Source of the DNA: an uncultured Nocardiopsis sp.
GTDB taxonomy: Bacteria > Actinomycetota > Actinomycetes > Streptosporangiales > Streptosporangiaceae
Direction of reading: 5' to 3'
DNA: 8,407 bases
Assembly: GCA_937957845.1 (NCBI GenBank)
Contig: CALGOD010001007.1
Span: 1 to 8,407 of the forward strand
Each line of letters begins with the position of its first letter. The first letter of the stretch is position 1. The translations under genes were made by a program, and so were the position numbers. Below are positions 1 through 7,954 of the stretch, piece after piece. The notes below the pieces were generated by a model that was not told the origin of the DNA, ran no database searches, and was given only the letters and a program-made list of their open reading frames with translations.

Positions 1-447
1 CGCACTGTCCACGACCAGGGCATCCCATGTGTCTCCCACCTCCTCCAGCCGGTCCACCAGCAGGGCCGCCAGCGCCGACTCGGCCATGCCGGGGCTGGAC
101 CCCGCCTGTTCCAGGTGGCGGCGCACGGCGGGCATCACCTCGCGCGGAACGGCCCTGTGGGCGTCCTCCACCACCTGGGCGACGCGGCGGCGCACGGCGG
201 TGTCGGCGTCGGGTTCAGCGGCCCACAGGCCCGGTGCGACCTGCACGGGTTCGTCCCCGAGTCCGGTCTCCAAGGCGTCGCCCAGAGAGTGGGCGGGATC
301 GGTGGAGACGGCCAGGACCCGATGTCCGGCGTCGGCCAGGGCCAGGGCGTGGGCGGCGGCCAGCGTGGTCTTGCCGACCCCGCCCTTGCCGCCGACGAAG
401 GTGATCGCGGCGGGACGTCCACCGGTGTCGTGGGCGGGCCCGGTCAA
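1..447 (-). CDS. ArsA/Get3-family ATPase, C-terminal part beyond window
   Basis: The 149 visible N-terminal residues belong to the ArsA/GET3 family, P-loop ATPases related to ParA/MinD that act as dimers with an anion pump or with membrane-protein targeting. The deviant Walker A motif GGKGGVGKTT is at about residues 19-28. The family signature STDPAHSLGDA (switch I region) follows at about 48-58. The last visible residues, ALVVDSA, are the start of the Walker B/switch II strand, normally D-[ST]-APTGH. The start is TTG, with GGAGG six bases upstream. This TTG overlaps the stop of the preceding gene as TTGA, so translation is probably coupled. No cysteine is visible; the place near PGMAE, where arsenite-pump ArsA carries a metalloid-binding Cys, has none. 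Arsenite transport is therefore unlikely and a Get3-like role more likely, but the substrate is unknown. It is the third gene of the cstA operon. Confidence 0.9.
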   Translation of the reverse strand, partial: MTGPAHDTGGRPAAITFVGGKGGVGKTTLAAAHALALADAGHRVLAVSTDPAHSLGDALETGLGDEPVQVAPGLWAAEPDADTAVRRRVAQVVEDAHRAVPREVMPAVRRHLEQAGSSPGMAESALAALLVDRLEEVGDTWDALVVDSA

Positions 448-756
448 CAGCAGCCTCCCGGCGCTCCGAAGTCCTCACGGCCCATCCTGCGGTGCCACTC
501 GTGCAGGTCGGCCACCATGTACGGGATCAGGTCCAGGGTCTCGTAGGCCACCGGGTTGTCCACCCCCAGGGTCTCCAGCACGAGCAGGGCCCGCAGGGTG
601 TCCTGCTGGGTGCGGGCCTCCCGTGCACGCGCGTGTCCCCAACGCGCCTCGAAGACCGCCTGGTGGAAGGCCTCCAGCCGGCGCCAGGCGTCGACGGTGC
701 GCCGCCAGGCCCGCCCCAGGGGGGAAGGGCCGGCGGCGCCCACGGGACCGGTACGG

Positions 757-770
<14 letters not shown>
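444..770 (-). CDS. Small Cys-Cys-tailed protein (cory-CC-star type)
   Basis: This is a 108-aa soluble protein without a signal peptide or membrane segment. Residues 18-60 are rich in Arg, Ala and Trp and look helical. The best-conserved-looking part is residues 69-97, running from GVDNPVAYETLDLIPY to LHEWHRRMG, and the chain ends in Gly-Gly-Cys-Cys-stop. From memory, this segment and the CC terminus match the small actinobacterial family named 'cory-CC-star protein', which has no assigned biochemical role. The start is GTG, with AAAGGA about five bases before it. It begins 14 bp inside the end of cstA and its stop overlaps the ArsA-like start. YbdD/YjiX, the small proteins that follow cstA/btsT in enterobacteria, also end in Cys-Cys. 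That suggests, but does not prove, an equivalent role as a partner of the transporter. The terminal cysteines could bind metal, be oxidised or contact the ATPase. Confidence 0.85.
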
Positions 771-2574
<1,804 letters not shown>

Positions 2575-2654
2575 GGGATTCCTTCGGTGTGGACGCCTCG
2601 GGGGAGGGGTGGCTGTTCGATCGCCGTGCGTTGTCGTTCGAGTACAGTCCCGAG

Positions 2655-2663
2655 AAACTAGCA
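2655..2663 (-). promoter_or_regulatory. Probable extended -10 element for cstA
   Basis: The minus strand reads TGC-TAGTTT, an extended -10 form (TGN followed by TANNNT) in an otherwise GC-rich stretch. Transcription would begin near 2648, giving a leader of about 74 bases before the cstA ATG. I see no convincing -35 hexamer 16-18 bases upstream. Almost the same element (TGT-TAGTTT) precedes the lectin/beta-helix gene at 7955-7963, which raises my confidence a little. Confidence 0.4.
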
Positions 2664-2679
2664 TGAGGCGTACATCACA
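2664..2679. promoter_or_regulatory. Possible CRP/GlxR-like operator at the cstA promoter
   Basis: The 16-bp sequence TGAGG-N6-TCACA matches the CRP/GlxR consensus TGTGA-N6-TCACA at 8 of 10 conserved positions, with one perfect half site. It lies directly upstream of the probable cstA -10 element, centred near -23, where bound protein would block RNA polymerase. It also sits about 14 bp before the start of the divergent gene. Control of cstA by a cAMP-type regulator is known in other bacteria. Here it is inferred from one imperfect site. Confidence 0.35.
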
Positions 2680-2692
2680 GAAAAGGACGAAC

Positions 2693-3484
2693 GTGAAAGA
2701 TCTGGTCACGGCGTGGCGCGGCTCCTACGCGGGGGAACTGTGCTGGCTGACCGCGGACGGGCCCGCCGCCGTTCCCGTCGTGCCCCTGTTCACGGACCGG
2801 CCCTGCGTCGCCCTGCCCCTGGCCCATCTGCCCGAGATCGACTCGCTTCCCGGACGTGCCGCGTTCTGTGTGAGCGCCCCCGCCGGGCCGGGCTCCCCCA
2901 CCGTGGTCGCCACCGGCGCGATCAGCGTGAGCCTGGACCTCAAGGGTGAGGAGTTCGGCGGGGAACTGGTGGAGCAGGAGGTGCTCAAGCACCCCCCGAG
3001 CCGCCTGCGTGTGGGCAGCCTGATGGCCCGCAGGGAGAACTGGTGGTGGATGGCACGCGCCCTCGTCCGGATGACGTCGGTCGACGACGTGCGGGGGCTC
3101 ACCGCCCGCACCCGCGCCGAGGACGCCGTCCTGGTACGTGAGCGGGACGCGGACGTGCGCGTGGACGTGGTGACCGCGAAGGACTGGTCCGCGGGGCCCG
3201 GCCGGGAGGTGGAGCTGTGGCGGCGCGACGGCGGTGACCCCGACGGACGGGGCGAACCGGCACTGGTGATGGGTCACCAGGCCAGCCCCGACTTCGAGCG
3301 CTGGGAGCGCTGGATCCGCGGCGGGACGTTGTCGGGTCAGGTCCTGAGGGTCGACACCGCCGACGGGGCCCCCGACGCCGCTCCCCGCCCTTTTCGTCTC
3401 CTGGAGCGGCTGCGCGCCCATCGAAGGGTCGAGCGCGCCTGCCGCGCGGGCGTGGCCGCGGTGGAGCGCCGCCTGGGCCGTTGA
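2693..3484 (+). CDS. Uncharacterised protein, possible FMN-binding split-barrel fold
   Basis: This is a 263-aa soluble protein that I cannot assign firmly. The first 80 residues alternate beta-strand-like stretches (ELCWLTADGPAAVPVVPLF, then VVATGAISVSLDL at about 71-83), as in pyridoxamine-5'-phosphate-oxidase-like split barrels. Residues 101-119 carry a distinctive Arg/Trp motif, PPSRLRVGSLMARRENWWW, of a kind seen in flavin-pocket or membrane-edge segments. The C-terminal third is charged, with FERWERWIRG at 201-210 and an Arg-rich helix at 236-263. I chose GTG because AGGA lies five bases upstream. An in-frame ATG at 2663 would add ten residues but has a weaker binding site and overlaps the cstA promoter. 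It is divergent from cstA and shares its 118-bp control region, so the two may be co-regulated. Codon use is like that of its neighbours. Confidence 0.75.
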   Translation: MKDLVTAWRGSYAGELCWLTADGPAAVPVVPLFTDRPCVALPLAHLPEIDSLPGRAAFCVSAPAGPGSPTVVATGAISVSLDLKGEEFGGELVEQEVLKHPPSRLRVGSLMARRENWWWMARALVRMTSVDDVRGLTARTRAEDAVLVRERDADVRVDVVTAKDWSAGPGREVELWRRDGGDPDGRGEPALVMGHQASPDFERWERWIRGGTLSGQVLRVDTADGAPDAAPRPFRLLERLRAHRRVERACRAGVAAVERRLGR

Positions 3485-3491
3485 GGCACCC

Positions 3492-3524
3492 CTGGCGAAC
3501 GTGTCGGGCCCTTCCCTTCGCCGG
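3492..3524. terminator. Weak hairpin between two convergent genes
   Basis: The 51-bp gap between the convergent stops holds GGCGAA (3494-3499) and TTCGCC (3517-3522). The stem can be lengthened by a T-G and a C-G pair, and the loop is 17 bases. There is no U tract on either strand. It could slow polymerase from both sides, but the stem is short and the call is tentative. Confidence 0.3.
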
Positions 3525-3535
3525 ACGCGCCGGGC

Positions 3536-4921
3536 TCAGAGCGCGAGGATGCGGTCGGCCTCCCGGTGGCCGGAGAGCAGGGCTCCGTGCACCGTGCCCG
3601 CGTGTTCGGTCTCGGTGGCCTCTCCCCCGAAAAACACCCTCTCCCCCATCGGCTCGCCCAGCGCCACCCTGTCGCCGTCGCCCGAGCCCACCGCCGTGAA
3701 GGAGAACGAGCCCTGGGAGAACGGGTCCTCCATCCAGCGTGTGAGGTGGTGGCCGAGGGGATCGGGCGCCTTGCGGAACATCGTGCGCAGGGAGGCCATG
3801 GCGTGCTCGACCGCCTCGTCCTCCTCCTTCTCCGCGATGAACCGTGCGGCGTGGCCGCCGTTGCGGCCCACCAGGATCGGCGCGTCCAGGACCCGCTGGC
3901 CCGCGTACCAGTGGAACCAGGCCCCATGCTCGGTGCCCAGGTGGACCAGTACCTCCGCGTCGCCCCAGAACACCTCTTCGAAGCGCAGGAACAGCTTCTC
4001 CAGCCGGCCGCTGCCCAGCCGCTCCACCGCGTGGCGTTTGTCCTCGGGAAGCGGCGGGTCGAAGTCGACCCGGCCGGCCTTGAGGACGCCCAAGGGCAGG
4101 GTCACCAGGACACGGTCGGCGGTCAGCGTCTCCTCCCCCTCGGGGGTCTCCACCCGCACGCGGACGCCGTCGTCGTCGTGGTGGATCGCCCGCACCACGT
4201 GTTCCAGTCGTACGTCCAGTCCTCGCGCCAGGTGGTCGGTGAGTCGGCCCATGCCGTCGGGGAAGACGAGGTCGTCACCGCCGAACCCGTGGGGGGCGCC
4301 CACGGCGCCGAAGGCGACCTCCTCGGGGGCGCCCCCAGGGTCGTACTCCACCAGGCGGTGCACGATCTCGTTGGCGTCACGGGCCCTGGCCCGTACCAGG
4401 TTGGCGTCGTAGAGGGCCTGCTTGATGCCCTCCTCCATCGACTCCTGCTCGTCGGCCTTGACCTTGTCCCAGTACATGTGCTCGTTCAGGAGGTGGACGT
4501 CCTCCATGTTGCGGCTGTGCCGGTCGAAGAGCAGCCGCCGTCCCTTGGGGTCGTAGGCGGTCTCGGTGGAGCGGTTGAACACGGCGGTGCGGACCCCCGC
4601 CTCCTCCACCAGACGTGCCAGGGGGTTCTCCTCGTTCCCCCGCATCCAGGAGGCGCCCAGGTCCAGGGTGGCCGCGTCCTGCCACACGCGTACCGAGTGG
4701 ATACGTCCGCCCAGACGGTCACGACCCTCCACCACGGTGACGCGCTCGCCTTCCTCGGCCAACCGGTCCGCGGCGGCCAGTCCCGCCATGCCCGCACCCA
4801 CCACGATGGTGTGTCCCCGTCCGGACACGGCCTCGCGCCCGCGCGGCCGGACCCGGGGTTCCTCGTTCCGTTCCTCCGCCTCCTCGTTGGCCTCCTCGCC
4901 GGGGCCCTCGGGGTCGGTCAT
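3536..4921 (-). CDS. FAD-dependent amine oxidase (polyamine/monoamine oxidase-like)
   Basis: This 461-aa flavoprotein oxidase would convert an amine to an imine or aldehyde plus ammonia and hydrogen peroxide. The dinucleotide-binding motif VVGAGMAGLAAADRL is at 40-54, followed by VVEGRDRLGGRIHS (63-76), which binds the adenosine part of FAD, and LDLGASWMRG (86-95). The usual flavin-proximal Lys is probably in GSGRLEKLFLRF. The closing FAD motif is VFFGGEATETEHAGTVHGALLSGH near the C-terminus. Length and motif order fit the polyamine oxidase/LSD1-like branch of amino_oxidase proteins. No secretion signal is seen. Residues 3-30 are an acidic and then basic low-complexity extension, with many Glu before RVRPRGRE. 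The ATG is preceded by GGAGGA with six bases between. A spacer with two hairpins separates it from the upstream gene, so it probably has its own promoter. The amine substrate cannot be read from the sequence. Confidence 0.9.
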   Translation of the reverse strand: MTDPEGPGEEANEEAEERNEEPRVRPRGREAVSGRGHTIVVGAGMAGLAAADRLAEEGERVTVVEGRDRLGGRIHSVRVWQDAATLDLGASWMRGNEENPLARLVEEAGVRTAVFNRSTETAYDPKGRRLLFDRHSRNMEDVHLLNEHMYWDKVKADEQESMEEGIKQALYDANLVRARARDANEIVHRLVEYDPGGAPEEVAFGAVGAPHGFGGDDLVFPDGMGRLTDHLARGLDVRLEHVVRAIHHDDDGVRVRVETPEGEETLTADRVLVTLPLGVLKAGRVDFDPPLPEDKRHAVERLGSGRLEKLFLRFEEVFWGDAEVLVHLGTEHGAWFHWYAGQRVLDAPILVGRNGGHAARFIAEKEEDEAVEHAMASLRTMFRKAPDPLGHHLTRWMEDPFSQGSFSFTAVGSGDGDRVALGEPMGERVFFGGEATETEHAGTVHGALLSGHREADRILAL

Positions 4922-5005
4922 CTGGATTCCTCCATGGGTCGGGTGTCGGTGGGCGGCGGCGGGCCCTGGGCGGCGTGCACGGGCCCGATCGGGTGAGGAC
5001 ACCCT

Positions 5006-5050
5006 CCACCGCACGGACCGGTGCGCGCCCGGACCGGCCACGTGCGGTGG
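5006..5050 (-). terminator. Ten-base-pair hairpin downstream of the PRC-barrel gene
   Basis: CCACCGCACG (5006-5015) pairs perfectly with CGTGCGGTGG (5041-5050), and a further CCGG/CCGG pairing is possible inside the loop. It begins about 50 bases after the stop of the PRC-barrel/DUF2382 gene and before the amine oxidase start. There is no U run, as is common for GC-rich actinobacterial terminators. An alternative role is a leader structure of the amine oxidase transcript. Confidence 0.5.
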
Positions 5051-5054
5051 TGTG

Positions 5055-5070
5055 CCCGGCTCCCGCCGGG
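5055..5070 (-). terminator. Short GC hairpin, first of a tandem pair
   Basis: CCCGGC (5055-5060) and GCCGGG (5065-5070) form a perfect six-pair stem around a four-base loop, 29 bases after the stop at 5100. Together with the hairpin at 5006-5050 it makes a tandem structure that probably ends transcription of the PRC-barrel gene. Confidence 0.45.
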
Positions 5071-5099
5071 TCGCCCGGAGGCGGTCCGGCGGGCCGTTC

Positions 5100-5915
5100 T
5101 CAAGGTGCCGTGGGAGGCTCCCCCTCCTCGTCCTCCAGTTCCACCCGCTCGCGGCGGCGTTCGCCCCTGACGTGCTCCTCACGGGTCACGTCGCGCTTGC
5201 GCACGCGCACCTCTTCGACGGGGACCTGTTCCTTGGAGACGACCGGACGCTCCTCGTAGAGCGTGAAGACCTCCTCGCTCTCCCCCATCTCCTCCGCCTC
5301 GCGGGCCGCCTCGGGGTCCTCGATGCGACGGCGTTCGACTTGGAGCTCGTCATGGCGCAGCGGTACCGACTCGTCGAACTGTTCGGTCTCCACGTACTTG
5401 TGCAGGCGGGCCCGGCCCGTCTCCCGACGCTCCACGCCGATGTCCACGCGCTCCTCCGAGCGCGTCATCGCCGCCTCGTCGGTCTCCATCCCCATGGTGG
5501 TCTCGTCCATCATGGTCTCGTCCCCGGCCCTGCCGGTGGGCTGCGGTCCGGGTCCGGTCGCGGTGCCCTCCCCCTGGCGGCCGGTGGTCTCCAGCGGCGG
5601 GCCTCCGTGCTGGGCGTAGTACTCGCGGACGACCTGCTCCTCTTCGGGGGAGATGTGGCGGTCGGCGTCGATGCGGGGCGCTTCCTTGACGGTGTTCTTG
5701 TCGTAGGGGACCCGGATGTCCTCCTCCATGGGCTGGGAGCCTTGGAGCGGAACGAGGGTCTCGTTCCTGCCGAACAGGCCGGTGTGCACCGACACCCAGC
5801 TCGGCTCGTTCGTCTGGTCGTCCAGGTAGACCTGGTTGATCCGCCCGACGTTGTTGCCCTCCTGGTCGAGGACGTGGTGCCCGATCAGATCCGCGGGCGT
5901 GCGCTCACGTGCCAC
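5100..5915 (-). CDS. PRC-barrel and DUF2382 (YsnF/AvaK) domain protein
   Basis: This is a 271-aa hydrophilic cytoplasmic protein with two domains. A PRC-barrel covers about residues 6-85 (DLIGHHVLDQEGNNVGRI, then LFGRNETLVPL) and ends in the usual ISPEEEQVVREYYAQHGG segment (88-105). A Gly/Pro/Met-rich linker spans 106-150. Residues 151-262 form a DUF2382 domain, with the repeated hairpins RSEERVDIGVERRETGRARL, FDESVPLRHDELQVERRRI and VSKEQVPVEEVRVRKRDV, and a run of Arg/Glu alternation at the end. Proteins of this build are common in actinobacteria and Deinococcus relatives and are usually linked to stress or desiccation, but the molecular task is unknown. The GTG start follows GGGAGG by five bases. 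It is transcribed alone as far as I can see. The composition suggests tight intra-protein salt bridges rather than catalysis. Confidence 0.9.
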   Translation of the reverse strand: MARERTPADLIGHHVLDQEGNNVGRINQVYLDDQTNEPSWVSVHTGLFGRNETLVPLQGSQPMEEDIRVPYDKNTVKEAPRIDADRHISPEEEQVVREYYAQHGGPPLETTGRQGEGTATGPGPQPTGRAGDETMMDETTMGMETDEAAMTRSEERVDIGVERRETGRARLHKYVETEQFDESVPLRHDELQVERRRIEDPEAAREAEEMGESEEVFTLYEERPVVSKEQVPVEEVRVRKRDVTREEHVRGERRRERVELEDEEGEPPTAP

Positions 5916-5997
5916 TGTGTCCTCCCTTGTCCTTCTTGCGAAAGGGGCGCGGGTGGCGCCCAGGACCGTCCGACCACTGGCCTACCCTTCCTGACCT

Positions 5998-6019
5998 GGC
6001 CGGACCAACGACTCCGGCC
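5998..6019. promoter_or_regulatory. Perfect dyad upstream of the PRC-barrel gene
   Basis: GGCCGGA (5998-6004) and TCCGGCC (6013-6019) are separated by eight bases. It lies just upstream of the possible -10 at 5982-5987, so it could be an operator. I do not recognise the binding family, and GC-rich dyads of this size do occur by chance. Confidence 0.3.
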
Positions 6020-6181
6020 GGCCACTAACCAGACATGGGGAAGCGTTGACGGGGATTTTCCCGGGGCGCCTTCCGGTTGGTGCGCACCTTGTCCTCCACT
6101 GGCCGAACAAAGGGCACGAACACACCATCGGCACTTTCGGTTACCAATCGATGACGAAAAGTGACGACAAGGGGGAGGTGA

Positions 6182-6212
6182 GGTCGGGGACCGAGGGAAG
6201 CGACCCCCGACC
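6182..6212 (-). terminator. Terminator hairpin of the lectin/beta-helix gene
   Basis: GGTCGGGG (6182-6189) pairs perfectly with CCCCGACC (6205-6212) across a 15-base loop. It starts eight bases after the gene's stop codon on the minus strand. No U tract follows, but position and stem strength fit a GC-rich intrinsic terminator. Confidence 0.6.
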
Positions 6213-6220
6213 GGAGGAGA

Positions 6221-7879
6221 TCAGCAGGTGTTGTCCCTGCTGTTACGGAAGGTGACGTCGCGGACCACGGTGCCGACCGCGCACGGGTTCTCGTTGAGCG
6301 CGGTGTCGACCAGGGTCAGGTTCTGGAAGGTGACTCCGGAGGTGTTGGCGAACTCCGAGCGTGCCGCGATCCTCACGTCTCCGGGGCCGGCGATCGTACC
6401 GCCGGACAGGGTGACGTTGTGGCAGTTCTCGATCAAGACCGCGTTGTTGCCGGTCTGGGCGATGTCCACCCGGTCGATGACCGCGCCGCCGCTCTCGGAG
6501 ACACAGAAGACCCCTCTGCCGCCACCGCGGGCACGGACCTCACCGACCCGGACGTTGGTGGGGTAGCCGTTGCCGACCCGCCCGTTGCGGTTGGCCATGC
6601 GGAAGGCCGCGTAACCGGTGCCCGTCCCCGCGCCCTCGGCGTCCACCACACCGATCGAGGCGTTGACGGTGTTGTTGAGCAGCAGACCTGAATAGCCGGT
6701 GTCGCGGGCGGTGACGGTGCCGATGGTCACTCCGTCCACGCTGTAGGTCTCCACTCCGTGGTTGTCGGTGCCCGACACGTAGACGTCGTCGATGCTGATG
6801 TCGCGCGTGGTGCGCGCGGCGTCGCTGCCCCGGCTGTCGATGCGCATGCCCAGCCCTCTGGACAGGCGCAGGTCGATCTGTCCGAAGTGAACGTTCTGCG
6901 AGCCCCGCACGAAGACGCCGAAGTAGGGCGATCCGGTGACGGACAGGTGCGGCACGGAGACGTTCTGGGCGTTGCGGATGCGTACGGCCGCGTGGTCGGT
7001 GCCGACCGGCCCGCTGACGTTGATGGTGCCGCACACCTCCAACAGGGTGTGGCTGGGCAGGTCCAGCGAGGTGTTGGCGGGCATGGTGCCCGACCCGCGC
7101 ACCACCACGCTCTCCTGGGAGGAGCGCCCCGCCGAGAGGCTGTCCACCGCGGCGCGTACGGCCGCCGTCATGTCGCCGCCGCTGTAGACGGTGCGGCCGC
7201 CGTTGCGCGCGGTCCAGGTGGAACCGCTCTGACCGACCTCGGCGTCGTAGGTGCCGCTGCCGCACACACCGGGCGAGGTACCCGCCCCGTCGACGCGGAC
7301 CAGGTCCCAGACCTGGTTGGCGCCGCCGAGCGAGTCGAACTGGGACAGGCGGTCGCCCGCGGTGGTGCTCCACTCCCACACCTCCAGGGCCTTGCCGCTG
7401 AGGCGGTTGATCAGCTGGACGCCGCCACCGGTGTCCACCGGACGCCACTGCTGGTTGGCGGACCCGTGGTCGGTGAACTGGCGGATCTCGGCGCCGTTGG
7501 CGGTGGAGTGCTCCCAGACGTCGACGGCCTTGCCGCTGTTGCGGTTGACGATGCGGTAGTAGCCCTCACCCGCGGGGACGAAGCGGAACTGTTGCCAGGG
7601 CCGGTCGGTGCGCTGCCACTGGATCAGCTCGGCTCCGTCCTGGGTGGAACCGCTCTGCACGTCGGCGACCAGACCGCTGTGGTGATTGCGCAGGACGTAG
7701 TGGGCGTTGGTGTCGATGTCGGCGGCCTGTGCCGGCGTGGCGGCCAGGGCGGACAGACCGCCCGTGCACAGCAGGACGGCCATGGCGGCGTACAGGAACC
7801 GCCACAGGCCCCACGGGCGTCTGGGGAAGGGAGGCGATGACGCCCTGGGCGAAGGGGGGATCGGGGGGTTGATGGGCAC
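6221..7879 (-). CDS. Secreted ricin-type lectin plus right-handed beta-helix protein
   Basis: This 552-aa exported protein probably binds and perhaps cleaves an extracellular polysaccharide. A long basic N-region (Arg-Arg at 20-21) leads to a hydrophobic core (27-47), with likely signal cleavage after AQA at 52. Residues 54-195 form a beta-trefoil with three repeats marked by WQQF (95-98), QQW (143-145) and NQVW (188-191), and SGKAVDVWE and SGKALEVWE as matching strands. After a linker, residues 222-552 form a right-handed parallel beta-helix rich in Asn and Val turns (for example NAQNVSV, GSQNVHF, VDGVTIGTV), as in pectate-lyase-like enzymes. The mature chain has six Cys (206, 283, 459, 486, 533 and the final residue 552), enough for three disulfides. 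The GTG start has GAGGAG five to six bases upstream. Catalytic residues could not be assigned, so lyase, hydrolase or pure binding all remain open. The operators upstream suggest induction by cello-oligosaccharides. Confidence 0.88.
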   Translation of the reverse strand: MPINPPIPPSPRASSPPFPRRPWGLWRFLYAAMAVLLCTGGLSALAATPAQAADIDTNAHYVLRNHHSGLVADVQSGSTQDGAELIQWQRTDRPWQQFRFVPAGEGYYRIVNRNSGKAVDVWEHSTANGAEIRQFTDHGSANQQWRPVDTGGGVQLINRLSGKALEVWEWSTTAGDRLSQFDSLGGANQVWDLVRVDGAGTSPGVCGSGTYDAEVGQSGSTWTARNGGRTVYSGGDMTAAVRAAVDSLSAGRSSQESVVVRGSGTMPANTSLDLPSHTLLEVCGTINVSGPVGTDHAAVRIRNAQNVSVPHLSVTGSPYFGVFVRGSQNVHFGQIDLRLSRGLGMRIDSRGSDAARTTRDISIDDVYVSGTDNHGVETYSVDGVTIGTVTARDTGYSGLLLNNTVNASIGVVDAEGAGTGTGYAAFRMANRNGRVGNGYPTNVRVGEVRARGGGRGVFCVSESGGAVIDRVDIAQTGNNAVLIENCHNVTLSGGTIAGPGDVRIAARSEFANTSGVTFQNLTLVDTALNENPCAVGTVVRDVTFRNSRDNTC

Positions 7880-7899
7880 TGCTGCTCCTCATGTGCGGA

Positions 7900-7921
7900 T
7901 TCCGGACGGCGGTGTCCGGAA
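7900..7921 (-). promoter_or_regulatory. Perfect hairpin in the leader of the lectin gene
   Basis: TTCCGGAC (7900-7907) and GTCCGGAA (7914-7921) form a perfect eight-pair stem with a six-base loop. It sits about ten bases before the ribosome-binding site, so it would be the main structure of the mRNA leader. It could stabilise the transcript or tune translation; it could also be a DNA operator. Confidence 0.5.
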
Positions 7922-7931
7922 GGGGAGGGAC

Positions 7932-7945
7932 AGGGAGCGCTCCCA
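7932..7945. promoter_or_regulatory. CelR/CebR-type LacI-family operator
   Basis: AGGGAGCGCTCCCA matches the 14-bp operator TGGGAGCGCTCCCA, bound by CelR of Thermobifida fusca and CebR of Streptomyces, at 13 of 14 positions. The central 12 bp form a perfect palindrome. Those repressors release DNA on binding cellobiose or related cello-oligosaccharides. Here the site lies just downstream of the probable start of transcription, between promoter and lectin/beta-helix gene, a normal position for repression. The regulator itself is not in the window. Confidence 0.8.
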
Positions 7946-7954
7946 AGAAGCTGG

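Larger units (their letters stand above)
5916..6220. other. 305-bp intergenic region without a gene
   Basis: This holds the control region of the PRC-barrel gene and the 3' end signal of the lectin/beta-helix gene. On the minus strand GGGTAG (5982-5987) resembles the -10 of stress-sigma (SigB/SigF-like) promoters. A GTTG lies 18 bases upstream, which is longer than the usual 14-16, so the promoter is tentative. A perfect seven-pair dyad, GGCCGGA/TCCGGCC, spans 5998-6019 just upstream of it. The stretch 6100-6165 is clearly richer in A and T than its surroundings. The only open frame across it is short and gives a low-complexity product, so I call no gene. Confidence 0.6.

Noticed and set aside
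2575..2709. Longer N-terminus for CstA
   Set aside because: The added 45 residues are Arg/Pro-rich and unlike the family, while the ATG at 2574 has a good binding site followed at once by the first membrane segment.
3297..3314. Second GGGAGCGCT-like operator
   Set aside because: It arises from a repeated Glu-Arg-Trp codon pattern inside a gene and only half matches the CelR site.
4984..4993. CCCGATCGGG palindrome upstream of the amine oxidase
   Set aside because: A ten-base GC palindrome of this sort is expected by chance in such DNA, and nothing else marks it as an operator.
3566..4996. Plus-strand open frame opposite the amine oxidase
   Set aside because: It is antisense to clear FAD motifs, has no family features and is composition-driven.
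4566..6164. Plus-strand open frame across the amine oxidase start, the PRC-barrel gene and the intergenic region
   Set aside because: It crosses two well-supported minus-strand genes and the product shows no recognisable domain.
6046..6255. Small plus-strand open frame in the intergenic region
   Set aside because: No ribosome-binding site, low-complexity product, and it runs through the terminator and the end of the opposite gene.
6758..7840. Plus-strand open frame opposite the lectin/beta-helix gene
   Set aside because: Val/Gly/Ala-rich antisense shadow; the minus-strand gene has a signal peptide, lectin repeats and a ribosome-binding site.
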